Origin: DATAPD01 sp036265385
Lineage (GTDB): Bacteria; Acidobacteriota; Terriglobia; Terriglobales; Acidobacteriaceae
Reading direction: 5' to 3'
NCBI GenBank assembly: GCA_036265385.1
Contig: DATAPD010000057.1
Location: forward strand, 1-56,311
DNA: 56,311 bases
The translations under genes and the position numbers were made by a program. Position 1 is the first letter of the stretch. The number at the start of each line of letters is the position of its first letter. The notes beneath the pieces are model-generated. The model had not been told where the DNA came from. It made no database searches and saw only the letters and a list, made by a program, of their open reading frames with translations. Shown one piece after another: positions 1 through 8,919 of this stretch.

Positions 1-624
1 AGCTTCAATCTTCTCGCGGATGCGGCGTACGTATACGTCGACGGAGCGTGGTGTGACGTAAGAGGTGTCACGCCAGACGGAATCGAGCAACTGATCGCGG
101 GTGAACACGCGTCCGGTGTTGCGCGCGAAATGATCAAGGAGACGGAACTCGGTAGCGGTGGTTGGGACGATTTGTCCGCGGACTGTCAGGGTCATCGCAT
201 TCGGATCGATAACGATTTCGCCGACACGAACAGGACCTTGGGGTAGCGGGCGTTCGAACCGCCGCAGAACAGCTTTTACACGAGCGACCAGTTCACGGGG
301 GCTGAAAGGTTTCGCGATGTAATCGTCCGCGCCGAGTTCCAGGCCGAGAACTCGATCGGCTTCACTGCTTTTTGCGGTGAGAAAGATGACCGGGATTGAG
401 GCTAGCGCGGGAAGAGTACGGATCTGGCGGCACAAGTCGAGGCCGTCGCGGCCCGGCACCATTATGTCGAGAAGGAATAAAGACGGTCGCTGACGTTCAG
501 CGTCTGGGATCACGTTCGTGCCGGAGGAATACAAGCGCACGGTGAATCCGGCGGCTTCCAAATGGTGGCGCACCAAGCGGGAGATGTCGGGATCGTCCTC
601 AAGCACAAGGATGCTGGTTTTCAC
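1..624 (-). CDS. OmpR/PhoB-family response regulator (3' end cut by window edge)
   Basis: DNA-binding response regulator of a two-component system. The first 208 codons are present and the gene runs off the left edge, so only the last residues of the winged helix are missing. The receiver has the acidic pair at residues 10-11 (LEDD), phospho-acceptor Asp53 (LLDIMVPGRDG) and the conserved Lys in YIAKPFS. A winged-helix domain follows from about residue 120, ending with the recognition-helix motif SVDVYVRRIREK. The GTG at 624 is chosen because the nearby ATG at 632 meets a stop after three codons. No histidine kinase is in view; it would lie to the left. The target genes are unknown. Confidence 0.9.
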   Translation of the reverse strand, partial: MKTSILVLEDDPDISRLVRHHLEAAGFTVRLYSSGTNVIPDAERQRPSLFLLDIMVPGRDGLDLCRQIRTLPALASIPVIFLTAKSSEADRVLGLELGADDYIAKPFSPRELVARVKAVLRRFERPLPQGPVRVGEIVIDPNAMTLTVRGQIVPTTATEFRLLDHFARNTGRVFTRDQLLDSVWRDTSYVTPRSVDVYVRRIREKIEA

Positions 625-662
625 GCAGACATTGTAGCGTTTGCGCCGAAGAAGGAGGAACA

Positions 663-731
663 ATGGTGAAGATGAGCACGCGGAACGGGAATTTAAGTTC
701 GGATCGGAAGAAAGGTCGTAAACCTTGGTAA
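663..731 (+). CDS. possible 22-residue basic peptide / leader ORF
   Basis: A short reading frame, ATG to TAA, coding for 22 residues (MVKMSTRNGN... ending RKPW), rich in Lys and Arg. It has an unusually good ribosome binding site, aaggagg at 652-658, five bases before the ATG. It lies divergently from the response regulator and about 100 bp upstream of the VWFA gene. It could be a translated leader or a chance ORF. No homology can be judged at this length. Confidence 0.25.
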   Translation: MVKMSTRNGNLSSDRKKGRKPW

Positions 732-831
732 CGAAGGACGCGTCCAATGGGGCAAGTTTTGGGCTGTGGGGTCGATGCTTACCTTGGTGTGCAGTCCGTG
801 CGGGAGCGGCAGCACGGGAGTTAACCCGCGC

Positions 832-1785
832 ATGCAATCCTCCTATCCGTTCCTTGTGGGCGGAGCTCTGTTCCTGGCATTTCTTGGGATGTATCGCTCC
901 CCCGAACCCCCAGCTCCGGCATCGCCCGAGCCGCCGCCGGTTGCGGCTGCGGCACCGTCGGGGTTGATGACGATTCGCAAGGATGTTCGCGAAGTCACGC
1001 TCAGCTTCATTGTGCAGGATGAAGATGGACGTCCAGTGACGTCACTGCGGCGCGAGCAAGTTCGAGTGCTGAGTGATGGCTCAGCCGTCTCGAACCTGAA
1101 CTCTTTTTATGATCAGCACGATTTGCCGCTGCGGCTGTTTGTTCTTGTCGATACCAGCGACTCCGTGAGTCCACAGTTTCTGGCGGAGTTAAAGGCAACA
1201 GACGAGTTCACGTCGCGCATGGCACGGGCAAAGATCGACCACGTTTTCTGGAACGGCTTCGCTGCTGGGTTGGATACGTATCCGGAAAACGCAGGGTCGG
1301 TGGTTCGTCCGGCCGCGTTCGGGCGGCACGGCATTGGGCAGACTGCATTGTATGACGCCGTATATGAGATTGCAGTTCGCGAGCGAGACCGTCCAACAGA
1401 TGGAGCTCCTTCTCGGCGTGCTCTGATCCTGTTAAGCGATGGGGAAGACAACTGGAGCCGCCGGAGTGTTGAGGAAGCAATACGGGCATCGCAGGCAGCA
1501 GGAATTGCGATCTATGCCATTACGGCACACGATTTTCATGAGGCGCTCCCCGGAGACGCTGTGCTGAATCAGCTATCAACGAGTACTGGGGGACGCGCAT
1601 TCATTCTCTCCAGTTATGAGCATGTGAGTGGAGCGTTGACGGAAATCGAACGAGAGCTGCGCTCGCAATACCTGGTGACATTCGCGCCTCCACGAACTTG
1701 TGGCAAGCATCACGTGGAGGTTTCCACTTCCGATCCGGCATATGGGGTGCAATCGAGAAATGCGTACTTCGTGGACGGTTGCTAA
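832..1785 (+). CDS. VWFA-domain protein (acidobacterial VWFA-related family)
   Basis: A 317-residue protein with an N-terminal hydrophobic anchor or signal (residues about 5-20), a short Pro/Ala-rich linker, and a von Willebrand factor A domain from about residue 98 to 290. The MIDAS motif DTSDS (a DxSxS metal site) is visible near residue 105, in RLFVLVDTSDSVSP, and the second strand reads LILLSDGEDN. The arrangement matches the extracytoplasmic VWFA-related proteins common in Acidobacteria; the binding partner is unknown. The ATG at 832 is preferred over the upstream GTG at 766 because it puts the hydrophobic segment at the N terminus. The 3' end overlaps the convergent hydantoinase-type gene by a few bases. 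Confidence 0.8.
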   Translation: MQSSYPFLVGGALFLAFLGMYRSPEPPAPASPEPPPVAAAAPSGLMTIRKDVREVTLSFIVQDEDGRPVTSLRREQVRVLSDGSAVSNLNSFYDQHDLPLRLFVLVDTSDSVSPQFLAELKATDEFTSRMARAKIDHVFWNGFAAGLDTYPENAGSVVRPAAFGRHGIGQTALYDAVYEIAVRERDRPTDGAPSRRALILLSDGEDNWSRRSVEEAIRASQAAGIAIYAITAHDFHEALPGDAVLNQLSTSTGGRAFILSSYEHVSGALTEIERELRSQYLVTFAPPRTCGKHHVEVSTSDPAYGVQSRNAYFVDGC

Positions 1786-3773
1786 AGCTTGCGGAGTTGA
1801 ATGATCAGGTTGCCGGCGCGGTCAATCCAGAATTGTTTTCGTGCTGGAACGACCGTAGTAGCGCTGTATTCGGTAACGATTGCGGACCCGCTGACTCGCT
1901 TGCTTATTGGCAGAGTTTCTCGATCATAAATCGTGAAACCCTCTTTGCTAGTTGGACAAGCTTTCAAAGCCACGGCCTTTCGAGTCACCGTTTTCTGCGA
2001 AATTGTGGTTCGGGGTGATCTCACCAAGGAGCGCAGCCTCAACGTCACGAGTTCGACTTCGCGTTCGAGGTGAACGTAGCCATAGCGCTGACGATGGAGT
2101 TCGTGGAATTCATGAATGACAGAAGCATTCGCCGGAACATTTAGTTCGTAGCCCTGCCCGCGATAGCGCACATCGATGCTCCGGACATGTTTCGGACGGC
2201 TCGCCCACCCTTCTGCGGAAAATTCTTTTTCAGCACGCGTCTCAAGAGCTTCGAATTCGCAATGTAAGCGATCTTGCGGCAATTGATCTTTCACTCTCAA
2301 AAGAACGGTGCGAGAGAAATCCTTAACGACATCGCTGACCAGAATTCCGAATGCAGAAAGTGCGCCGGGAAGGGCGGGAACGATTACTGTTGGAATCGCC
2401 AGCGCTTCTGCCAGTTCGCACGCATGGAGTCCGCCCGCGCCTCCGAACGCGACTAAGGCGAAATCTCGCGGATCGTATCCGCGCTCGACGGAAACAACAC
2501 GAATGGCTTTTTCCATAGTTGCATTCACGACCCTGATTACTCCGGCTGCGAATTGAGCCAGGGAAAGTCCGGACTGATTCTTCTTCAACCACTCGCGGGT
2601 AATGCTCTCGGTACGCTCGAAATCCAACTGAAAGCCACCACCGAGAAAACGATCGGGTCGAAGGCGTCCGAGCAGCAAGTTAGCGTCAGTGACGGTGGGC
2701 TGCGTACCTCGTCCGTAGGCGACGGGCCCCGGGTCAGCTCCTGCCGATTCTGGCCCGACGCGAAGCGCGCCGGCTGCATCGAAGCGCGCTAATGAGCCGC
2801 CACCTGCACCGACTGTATGGATGTCGAGCATCGGAACTCCCACCGCGAGTCCGGCAATTTCCGACTGGCTTTCGGTTCGAGTACGGCGATCGACCAAGGC
2901 AACATCGGTCGAAGTGCCTCCCATGTCAAAGGAGATGATCCTGTCGAAGCCACTGGCTTTAGCCATTTCTGCCGCGCCAACGATGCCGCCTGCTGGCCCG
3001 GATAAAATTGTGCGTACTGGTTCGCGCGCGGCAGTTTCAAGGGCAGCAATTCCGCCGCTGGATTGCATGACAAAAACGGAGGCCTTGCGGCCGTGCGAGG
3101 CTCGTTCAGCCAATCCCTCCAAGTAACGCTGCATGGTTGGCTGAAGATATGCATTAACCGTGACTGTGCTAGTCCGCTCGTACTCGCGGAACTCCGGAAG
3201 AATTTCATGAGAAATCGAAAGTGGAACGCCCAGCGGGCCGAGCGCGGCGCCTACCGCTTTCTCGTTGGCAGGGTTCGCGAAAGAAAACAGCAACGACACT
3301 GCAACGGCTTCAGGCCGCGCAATCCTCAGAACCTCAGCCATTCCGGCGAGTTCCTCATTCGTTGGCGCACGAAGGACAAGACCGTCACGACCAGTCCGCT
3401 CATCCACGCCATAGCGCAGATCTTTTGAGACGAGCGGGGGCACCTTTTCGAAAAAGAAATCGTAAAGGTTTGGTCGTGCCTGGCGGCCGATCTCGATTGC
3501 ATCTTCAAAGCCCCGGGTGGTCACCAGTGCTATACGGGCTCCCTTGCGCTGAAGGAGAGTATTTGTTCCAACTGTCGTGCCGTGAAGCAGAATGAGTTTG
3601 CCGCGGATCCCGATTTGTTCCAGTGCCTCTGCTATGGCGATAGAAGGGTCGTTGGGCGTTGAGAATACTTTCAGCATTCGCACTCTGCCACTCTCCACCC
3701 AAACGCAGTCGGTGAAGGTGCCACCCGTGTCGACAGCAACACGCAGTTCACGGGCTAAAGACTTGGCAGCCAT
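1782..3773 (-). CDS. hydantoinase/oxoprolinase family protein (HyuA-type subunit)
   Basis: A 663-residue protein of the HyuA / N-terminal oxoprolinase family, ATP-dependent enzymes opening hydantoin- or 5-oxoproline-like rings. The N-terminal actin-fold phosphate loop is seen as DTGGTFTD near residue 15. A second phosphate motif, FDMGGTSTDVAL, occurs near residue 280, then GAGGGSLARFD and FGGAGGLHACELA, all typical of the family. Length is normal for the A subunit. The usual partner HyuB is not adjacent, so either it lies elsewhere or this protein acts alone; the substrate cannot be predicted. ATG at 3773 is chosen over an upstream TTG. It is convergent with the VWFA gene. Confidence 0.85.
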   Translation of the reverse strand: MAAKSLARELRVAVDTGGTFTDCVWVESGRVRMLKVFSTPNDPSIAIAEALEQIGIRGKLILLHGTTVGTNTLLQRKGARIALVTTRGFEDAIEIGRQARPNLYDFFFEKVPPLVSKDLRYGVDERTGRDGLVLRAPTNEELAGMAEVLRIARPEAVAVSLLFSFANPANEKAVGAALGPLGVPLSISHEILPEFREYERTSTVTVNAYLQPTMQRYLEGLAERASHGRKASVFVMQSSGGIAALETAAREPVRTILSGPAGGIVGAAEMAKASGFDRIISFDMGGTSTDVALVDRRTRTESQSEIAGLAVGVPMLDIHTVGAGGGSLARFDAAGALRVGPESAGADPGPVAYGRGTQPTVTDANLLLGRLRPDRFLGGGFQLDFERTESITREWLKKNQSGLSLAQFAAGVIRVVNATMEKAIRVVSVERGYDPRDFALVAFGGAGGLHACELAEALAIPTVIVPALPGALSAFGILVSDVVKDFSRTVLLRVKDQLPQDRLHCEFEALETRAEKEFSAEGWASRPKHVRSIDVRYRGQGYELNVPANASVIHEFHELHRQRYGYVHLEREVELVTLRLRSLVRSPRTTISQKTVTRKAVALKACPTSKEGFTIYDRETLPISKRVSGSAIVTEYSATTVVPARKQFWIDRAGNLIIQLRKL

Positions 3774-3915
3774 AGGAAGCAAGGTAGGGTAACACTCCCG
3801 GGTTACTGCTTCGAAGGTGGAATCCGTGTCCCGAAATGCCTCGTGCCGATGCTATACTTCGCTCAATTACGTCAGCCACAACTTCGTCTGAGCGCCAGCC
3901 GGGAATGAGGGAAGA

Positions 3916-4836
3916 GTGTCGCTGATTCCGGCCGGGCCCAATCACCAGATGAGTGCGCCATCGGCCCAACCATTGATTTCTCCACCGGGAGTAGGTCGCC
4001 GCATTCTGCCGCGATACCAAGTCGCGGCTCCGCTCGATATCGTGATTTTGAAATCCGGCGTGCCCGAAACGATTCCGGCGCGCTCCGTCGACTTAGGCGA
4101 GGGCGGAATTGGGGCAATCGCGGCGGGAGAACTTCAACCGGGACAGGCGGTCGGCGTAGAAATCTTCTTGCCGGAAGTAAGTCGCCCCGTACGCGCGCGC
4201 GCCTTAGTGAAATACCACCGTCAATTGCACTGTGGTCTCCAATTTCTCGCGCTGCCGAAACAGGAGCATGACGCGCTTCGCTATTGGATCCGCCGCACCG
4301 GTATTGTTCCGGTTCCCAACAAATATGTGGATCCGAAGCCTGTTGTTGAGAAGCAAGTTTCGATAGAACCGTTCTATCGACGCTCAGCAACACCAACCGC
4401 AAACAAAAAACGAGTTCCACGGTCGTCGAAGTGGTTAGTTATGGTGCCCATTCTTGCTTTTATTTTGGGAGTCGGGGCTTGGTGGCGATGGCAAAGTGGG
4501 TGGAAAGAATTGGAAAATCAAGCTGAAGCAGTGGACACTTCTTCGGCGACTCACCGGATTCAGGTACCTTCGGGAGTGATGGCGCAGCGCATTCTGCATC
4601 GGTTAGATCCTGTCTATCCTGAAACGGCGCGGCAGGCAGGAATTGCAGGAGCAGTCATCCTGAATGTAATTGTAGCGACTGACGGAACAGTGAAAACGAT
4701 GCGCCCATTGAGCGGCCCGAAAGAATTGACTCAGTCCGCGATGGACGCAGTGCGCTGGTGGAAATTTCAACCCTCTGTAGCCGATGGTGGTCCGGTCGAG
4801 GTGGAAACGACGGTCGCGATCGAGTTCCGACCCTAA
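3916..4836 (+). CDS. PilZ domain - transmembrane - TonB C-terminal domain fusion
   Basis: A 306-residue protein. Residues about 30-118 form a PilZ domain, with RILPR matching the RxxxR c-di-GMP arm and DLGEGG at the place of the DxSxxG motif (Ser replaced by Gly). A single membrane helix lies at about 172-190, followed by a TonB C-terminal domain at about 223-306 (YPETARQAGIAGAV, then the WWKFQPS motif). The topology implied is a cytoplasmic PilZ domain joined to a periplasmic TonB-like domain. Start is GTG at 3916 behind gaggga; ATG at 3949 is an alternative. No ExbB/ExbD or TonB-dependent receptor is nearby. A link between second messenger and envelope is inferred, not shown. Confidence 0.8.
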   Translation: MSLIPAGPNHQMSAPSAQPLISPPGVGRRILPRYQVAAPLDIVILKSGVPETIPARSVDLGEGGIGAIAAGELQPGQAVGVEIFLPEVSRPVRARALVKYHRQLHCGLQFLALPKQEHDALRYWIRRTGIVPVPNKYVDPKPVVEKQVSIEPFYRRSATPTANKKRVPRSSKWLVMVPILAFILGVGAWWRWQSGWKELENQAEAVDTSSATHRIQVPSGVMAQRILHRLDPVYPETARQAGIAGAVILNVIVATDGTVKTMRPLSGPKELTQSAMDAVRWWKFQPSVADGGPVEVETTVAIEFRP

Positions 4837-4858
4837 GTGAAATCAATTCGGTGCTCGA

Positions 4859-5290
4859 TTACCTTCCTGAGGCGGTCTTATTCTTCCGAAGCGCTTCGAG
4901 CATGATGCTTCCAGCAACTCCGAAACACCCAATCGCGGCCAGCGTGCTGAATTCGACGGCACGCGAGCTAAGTTTTGCGATTTCCCCGAACACTGCTCCG
5001 AGTGCAAAGATCGTGCCGAGCACGTTCAGCCAAGTCGGGGAATAAGTAGCTTCCTGCGTATTCCTGTGAAGCCGTACCTGCAGTAGGACGGCCGCAAAGC
5101 CGATCGACGCTACCACGAGCATCGCCAGCGGGCTGGAGAAAGCACGGCGATTTGTGTAGATGACGACGATACCCAGTGCGGTGATCAGTAGCCCCGCCGC
5201 GATGACGGTCCAGCGTCGAGATGTGGAAGAGAAGCTGGCCAAGCTTTTGTTCTCGATGCTCCATTCTAGCGATGAGGGGCATTTGCGCAA
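4859..5290 (-). CDS. small four-helix membrane protein, function unknown
   Basis: About 143 residues with four predicted membrane helices (WTVIAAGLLITALGIVVIY, PLAMLVVASIGFAAVLLQV, WLNVLGTIFALGAVFGEIA, STLAAIGCFGVAGSIML) and short charged loops. I do not recognise the family. The start is uncertain: a TTG at 5290 just after the stop of the upstream regulator is used here, while in-frame starts at 5368 or 5377 would overlap that gene. It is close enough to the regulator pseudogene to be co-transcribed with it. Confidence 0.5.
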   Translation of the reverse strand: MRKCPSSLEWSIENKSLASFSSTSRRWTVIAAGLLITALGIVVIYTNRRAFSSPLAMLVVASIGFAAVLLQVRLHRNTQEATYSPTWLNVLGTIFALGAVFGEIAKLSSRAVEFSTLAAIGCFGVAGSIMLEALRKNKTASGR

Positions 5291-5294
5291 ATGA

Positions 5295-6016
5295 TTAAGT
5301 TGCCGAGGTGCTAAAAAGAGGCGCAGGTACACGTTCGGCACCAACAGTGTGCCCATGGCTGACGGCATAGAGAACAAGTTCGACTCGGGTAGAGATTCCT
5401 AATTTGTCGAAAATACGAAACAGGTATTTCTTCACGGTGTGTTCGCTCAACTGGAGTTCGTGTGCAATTTCACGATTGCTCAATCCCTCGGCAACAAGGG
5501 CCACGACCTGCTCTTCCCGTGGGCTAAGGAGATCACTGCCTCTTGCATTCACTACTCGCAGCGGCGGCGACTGGGCGACGGCATCCAGCAAATGGCGTAC
5601 CTCGGCGTGAGACAGCCATGCTTCGCCCTCGTGCACGCGGTGGATACAGCGGCACAGCATTCGAAACGGCAATTTCCCAAAGGAGAATAGCCCTCGCGCG
5701 CCAACGCGGAGGGCATTCATCAATACGGCATCGCCGCGATGCTGATGAAGCACGACGATTGGCACTCGTGGGTCAAATGAGTGCGACGGATGATCGATAA
5801 CATGTTTTCATCGTTTTCGTGATTTCCAAAACTCAGGAGTGCCACAGAGATTTTCTCTCTCTTTAGTGCCTGAAGGATTTCGCTCACTTCCATTGGGCAC
5901 GAAAAACACTCGAACTCAGGCCGACGACGCAAAGCACAGCGCAACAGGTGCATCTGCATAGGGCTTGAGTCAGCCAATAAAATGCGGATCTCTCGGGCAG
6001 ACGTGGGCGGCGGCAT
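5295..6016 (-). pseudogene. NarL/FixJ-type regulator, frameshifted in the receiver domain
   Basis: Two overlapping frames together make one LuxR-type response regulator. The first (6016 down to about 5776) gives the start of a receiver, IRILLADSSPMQMHLL..., up to SIIRRTH. The second frame continues FDPRVPIVVLHQHRGDAVLMNALRVGARG... and ends with a LuxR helix-turn-helix (LSPREEQVVALVAEGLSNREIA, shortened here, ending VKKYLFRIFDKLG). One missing T in the ttt run near 5773-5776 explains the break. The receiver is also odd: the acidic pair reads AD and the phospho-acceptor position reads LLSFG, with Ser in place of Asp. It faces away from the exopolysaccharide cluster, so it may once have controlled it. 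A sequencing error is the alternative. Confidence 0.7.
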
Positions 6017-6479
6017 GGAAATCGACTAAGTGGGACCGAGCAAAATTCTATGTGGCAGCCTGTGTTTTTCCTGTGCGCCTTATCACGGAATTTCTGTCCG
6101 AAATGAACATGGCTGAGGGAAGGAAATTTGTGCTGGGTGAGGTCCTCGTGTCTGAATGACTCGCGAGGGCGGAAGATCTGTAAGAGCAGCGGTTTCCCTT
6201 TATAGCAATTTCTGGAAATCAAACGCCAAAGCGGCCGAGTCGGCCGATCGTGGTGTCTTCTGACGTATGTGTCAGCGCTGTAAAAGCAATTGACCTGAAT
6301 TGAGATCTACACCGCAAAAATTGGGAAAGTTGGGAATACCTGCTAGCTGATCCGAACGATGCAATACCTACTTTAGAAGACACTACTTCTCATGTCTTGT
6401 GACGAATGGAGGTATGGAGTTAGGTTTCGATTCGCAGACAGACTGATTGTCGCGACCGGAGCTAGCGGAGGCAAGGGAC
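6017..6479. other. intergenic region between regulator and exopolysaccharide cluster
   Basis: About 460 bp without a convincing gene. It must hold the promoters of the divergent regulator and of the polysaccharide cluster. Two short dyads stand out (listed separately). No convincing -35/-10 pair or sigma-54 box could be assigned by eye. Confidence 0.5.
6232..6275. promoter_or_regulatory. two adjacent dyads, possible operator upstream of the EPS cluster
   Basis: GGCCGA-g-TCGGCC at 6232-6244 is a perfect 6-bp dyad about a single central base. CTGAC-gtatgt-GTCAG at 6260-6275 is a 5-bp inverted repeat. The dyad centres are 30 bp apart, about three helical turns. They sit about 210-250 bp before the first gene of the cluster. 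Use as a binding site is an inference. Confidence 0.3.
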
Positions 6480-7304
6480 GTGCCAGGTGCTCGTAAGATT
6501 GTGCTGACGCTAGCGATCAGTTTGTCTGCCCCACAAGTTTCACGGGTCGCAGTCGCGCAGGAAGGCAGTCGGGCCCAGTACGTCGGACGCGTGCCAGGGA
6601 CCGAAGTTGCGCAAGTCGCAGCGAGTACGGCTGCCCAATCCCAGGCTCAACAGACTGGAGATTCAGTCACGCTGCGCGGCACGGCTCAGGAACCCGGAAG
6701 AGCGGATGGCACGGGAGACCCCGTTTTAGGACGGGATCGTCATCCGCTCTACCGGCTACATTCCGGGGATACCCTCGAAATCAACTTTACATTCTCTCCA
6801 GATTGGAATCAGGCGTTCTCGGTCGGGCCAGATGGTTTTCTGCATTTGCGAGGAACTACCAGCATTCATGCACAAGGGTTGAGTGTGCCCGAGCTTCAGA
6901 CTGCGATCACCAATGCGTATGCGGGGATTCTGCACGAGCCGCAAATCAGCGTCGTGCTGAAGGATTTTGAGAAGCCCTACTTCCTGGCCTTAGGTCAGGT
7001 ATCGCATCCCGGAAAATACGAATTGCGCACAGACTTGACGGTCACGGAAGCCATGGCGATCGCCGGCGGTTTCACACAGCAGGCGAAGCACTCGGAGGTG
7101 GTCCTGTTTCGTCATGCCTCAGATCAGATGATAGAAGCGCGAGTGCTGAACGTCCGACAGATGTTAAAGCGACGCGATCTCAATGAAGACGTACACCTGC
7201 AGCCCGGCGATCTGCTGTACGTGCCGCAAAGCCGGATTTCAAAGATTCAGCGGTTCATGCCGTCTACGGTACTCGGTACGTACGTTAATCCAATGCAGTT
7301 CTAG
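6480..7304 (+). CDS. polysaccharide export protein, Wza/GumB type
   Basis: A 274-residue secreted protein. A signal peptide spans residues 1 to about 27 (KIVLTLAISLSAPQV... ending VAVA before QEG). A polysaccharide-export domain lies at about 88-163 (YRLHSGDTLEINF), then an SLBB domain from about 168 (LALGQVSHPGKYELR), ending LQPGDLLYVPQS. This family forms the outer-membrane exit channel for exopolysaccharide. No lipobox Cys is seen, unlike E. coli Wza, so the channel may be of the non-lipoprotein sort. GTG at 6480 is chosen because ggagg lies 8 bases upstream and the signal peptide then starts correctly. It is the first gene of the cluster. Confidence 0.85.
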   Translation: MPGARKIVLTLAISLSAPQVSRVAVAQEGSRAQYVGRVPGTEVAQVAASTAAQSQAQQTGDSVTLRGTAQEPGRADGTGDPVLGRDRHPLYRLHSGDTLEINFTFSPDWNQAFSVGPDGFLHLRGTTSIHAQGLSVPELQTAITNAYAGILHEPQISVVLKDFEKPYFLALGQVSHPGKYELRTDLTVTEAMAIAGGFTQQAKHSEVVLFRHASDQMIEARVLNVRQMLKRRDLNEDVHLQPGDLLYVPQSRISKIQRFMPSTVLGTYVNPMQF

Positions 7305-7388
7305 GCAGAAAGGAGAGAGCAGGGACCTGCAAAACAACTTCCCCAAATTACGCAGGTTCTGCGGCACTCTTTTCCTGCCACTCCTCTG

Positions 7389-8870
7389 ATGCCGGAAGAC
7401 ACAATCCTCGGGCCCTCTGCGCAGTTTCCCCTCACGCTGCGCGACGTGGTGATGGTGCTTTTCCGGCGTCGGAAGCTCCTGCTGTGGTCGTTTTTGATTG
7501 TTTTTCTTGGTGTGTGTGCTTTTGCGGTGGTCGTCCCGCGCTACGAAGCAAGAATGAAGATTTTCGTACGGCGGGGAAGGCTCGATCCTCCGGTAACTCC
7601 GCAAGCAAACCAGTTTGATTTCGCGCGAAACGCCGTTACTGAAGAAGAAGTGAATTCCGAAGTCGAACTCCTTCGCAGCGAGGATGTTCTCCGAAATGTG
7701 GCTTTGAAGACCGGACTCGCGCGTCCTGGCCTGCTGAGCCGGCTTCATCTACAGGAGGAAGATGAGGAAGCGCAGGTTGAGCGAGCAGTGAAGAAGCTGG
7801 AAGGGGGAATCGTAGTAGAGCCGATTCGCAAGACGTCCCTCATACTGTTGCGCTTCCGTTCCGCGGATCCGGTTGTCGCTGCCAAGGTTCTAAACGCGCT
7901 GGCTGCCGAGTACACGGCGAAACATGCGGAACTGCATCATCCGTCCGGAGAAATGGCTTTTTTCGATCAGCAGGTGGCGCTCAGCCGCGAACAACTCAAT
8001 GAGGCGGAAAGTGCGCTGGTCGCGTTCACGAGAAGAGAGGGTTTTGTGATGGCGCCGTTGGAACGAGATGCGGCGTTGCAGCGACTCGCCGATTCGGAAA
8101 CGCGCTTCCAGCAACTGCGCCAGGACATTAGTCAGTCGGAACAGAAAGTGCGCAGCCTACATCAGCAGATGCTCGCATTTCCTGCGCGCAGTACTGCCGA
8201 TATCCGCTTTGCGGACAATGCGGAGCTCCTGGAGAAGCTCAAATCCAAGTTGCTTGAGCTGCAGCTGAAACGGACCGAACTGCTGACCCGTTACGAGCCG
8301 ACGTATCGATTGGTTGAAGAAGTCGAGATTCAGATTCGCGAAATCCGGGAGTCCATCGATCGGGAACAAAACAAGCCGGTACGGGACGAGACAACGGAAA
8401 AAGATCCGAACCACGAGTGGGCGAAGGGGGAACTGGAAAAGACCGAAGTCGATCTGCGCGGATTGCAGGCCAAGCAGGGAACGGCCGCGAAGGAGCTACT
8501 TGCGGCACGGAAGCAGGCTCGTGATTTGGGAGAAGCTTCCATCGAGCAGCAGGATCTGCAGCGCACGGCTCGAGCGGCCGAGGAAAGCTACTTGCTTTAT
8601 GTCCGCAAACGGGAAGAGGCGCGAATCCTGGATGCGCTTGATGCACAGGGGATTTTGAACTTCACGGTCGCGCAAGCACCGAAAAGACCAGTCTTGCCAA
8701 CCCGTTCTGGATTGAGCTTCGGTTTGATTGCGTTCGCGGCAGCTACCGTCTGCAGCACCGCTGCAGCTTTTGGTGCTCAGTGCTTCGATTCTTCCATTCG
8801 AACGCCGGAAGAAGCGTACGCCTGTTTGCAGACTCCTGTGCTGGCAAGTTTGCCGGAGGAAGCCGCGTGA
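7389..8870 (+). CDS. chain-length determinant / Wzz-type polysaccharide co-polymerase
   Basis: A 493-residue inner-membrane protein. The first membrane helix is at about 31-52 (LLLWSFLIVFLGVCAFAVV). A large periplasmic region with long coiled coils covers about 150-430, and the second helix is at about 440-462 (GLIAFAAATVCSTAAAFG). The Wzz N-terminal motif FRRRKLLL and the C-terminal proline stretch AQAPKRPVLPTRSG are clear. The C-terminal kinase domain of Wzc is absent; the next gene supplies a kinase-like protein, so the pair resembles the split CapA/CapB arrangement. It controls polymer length and connects to the export channel. Confidence 0.85.
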   Translation: MPEDTILGPSAQFPLTLRDVVMVLFRRRKLLLWSFLIVFLGVCAFAVVVPRYEARMKIFVRRGRLDPPVTPQANQFDFARNAVTEEEVNSEVELLRSEDVLRNVALKTGLARPGLLSRLHLQEEDEEAQVERAVKKLEGGIVVEPIRKTSLILLRFRSADPVVAAKVLNALAAEYTAKHAELHHPSGEMAFFDQQVALSREQLNEAESALVAFTRREGFVMAPLERDAALQRLADSETRFQQLRQDISQSEQKVRSLHQQMLAFPARSTADIRFADNAELLEKLKSKLLELQLKRTELLTRYEPTYRLVEEVEIQIREIRESIDREQNKPVRDETTEKDPNHEWAKGELEKTEVDLRGLQAKQGTAAKELLAARKQARDLGEASIEQQDLQRTARAAEESYLLYVRKREEARILDALDAQGILNFTVAQAPKRPVLPTRSGLSFGLIAFAAATVCSTAAAFGAQCFDSSIRTPEEAYACLQTPVLASLPEEAA

Positions 8871-8919
8871 AAGCCGAGTTCTTAAAGCGGAGATTTTCAT
8901 CGCGGAGTGAGGACCAATC

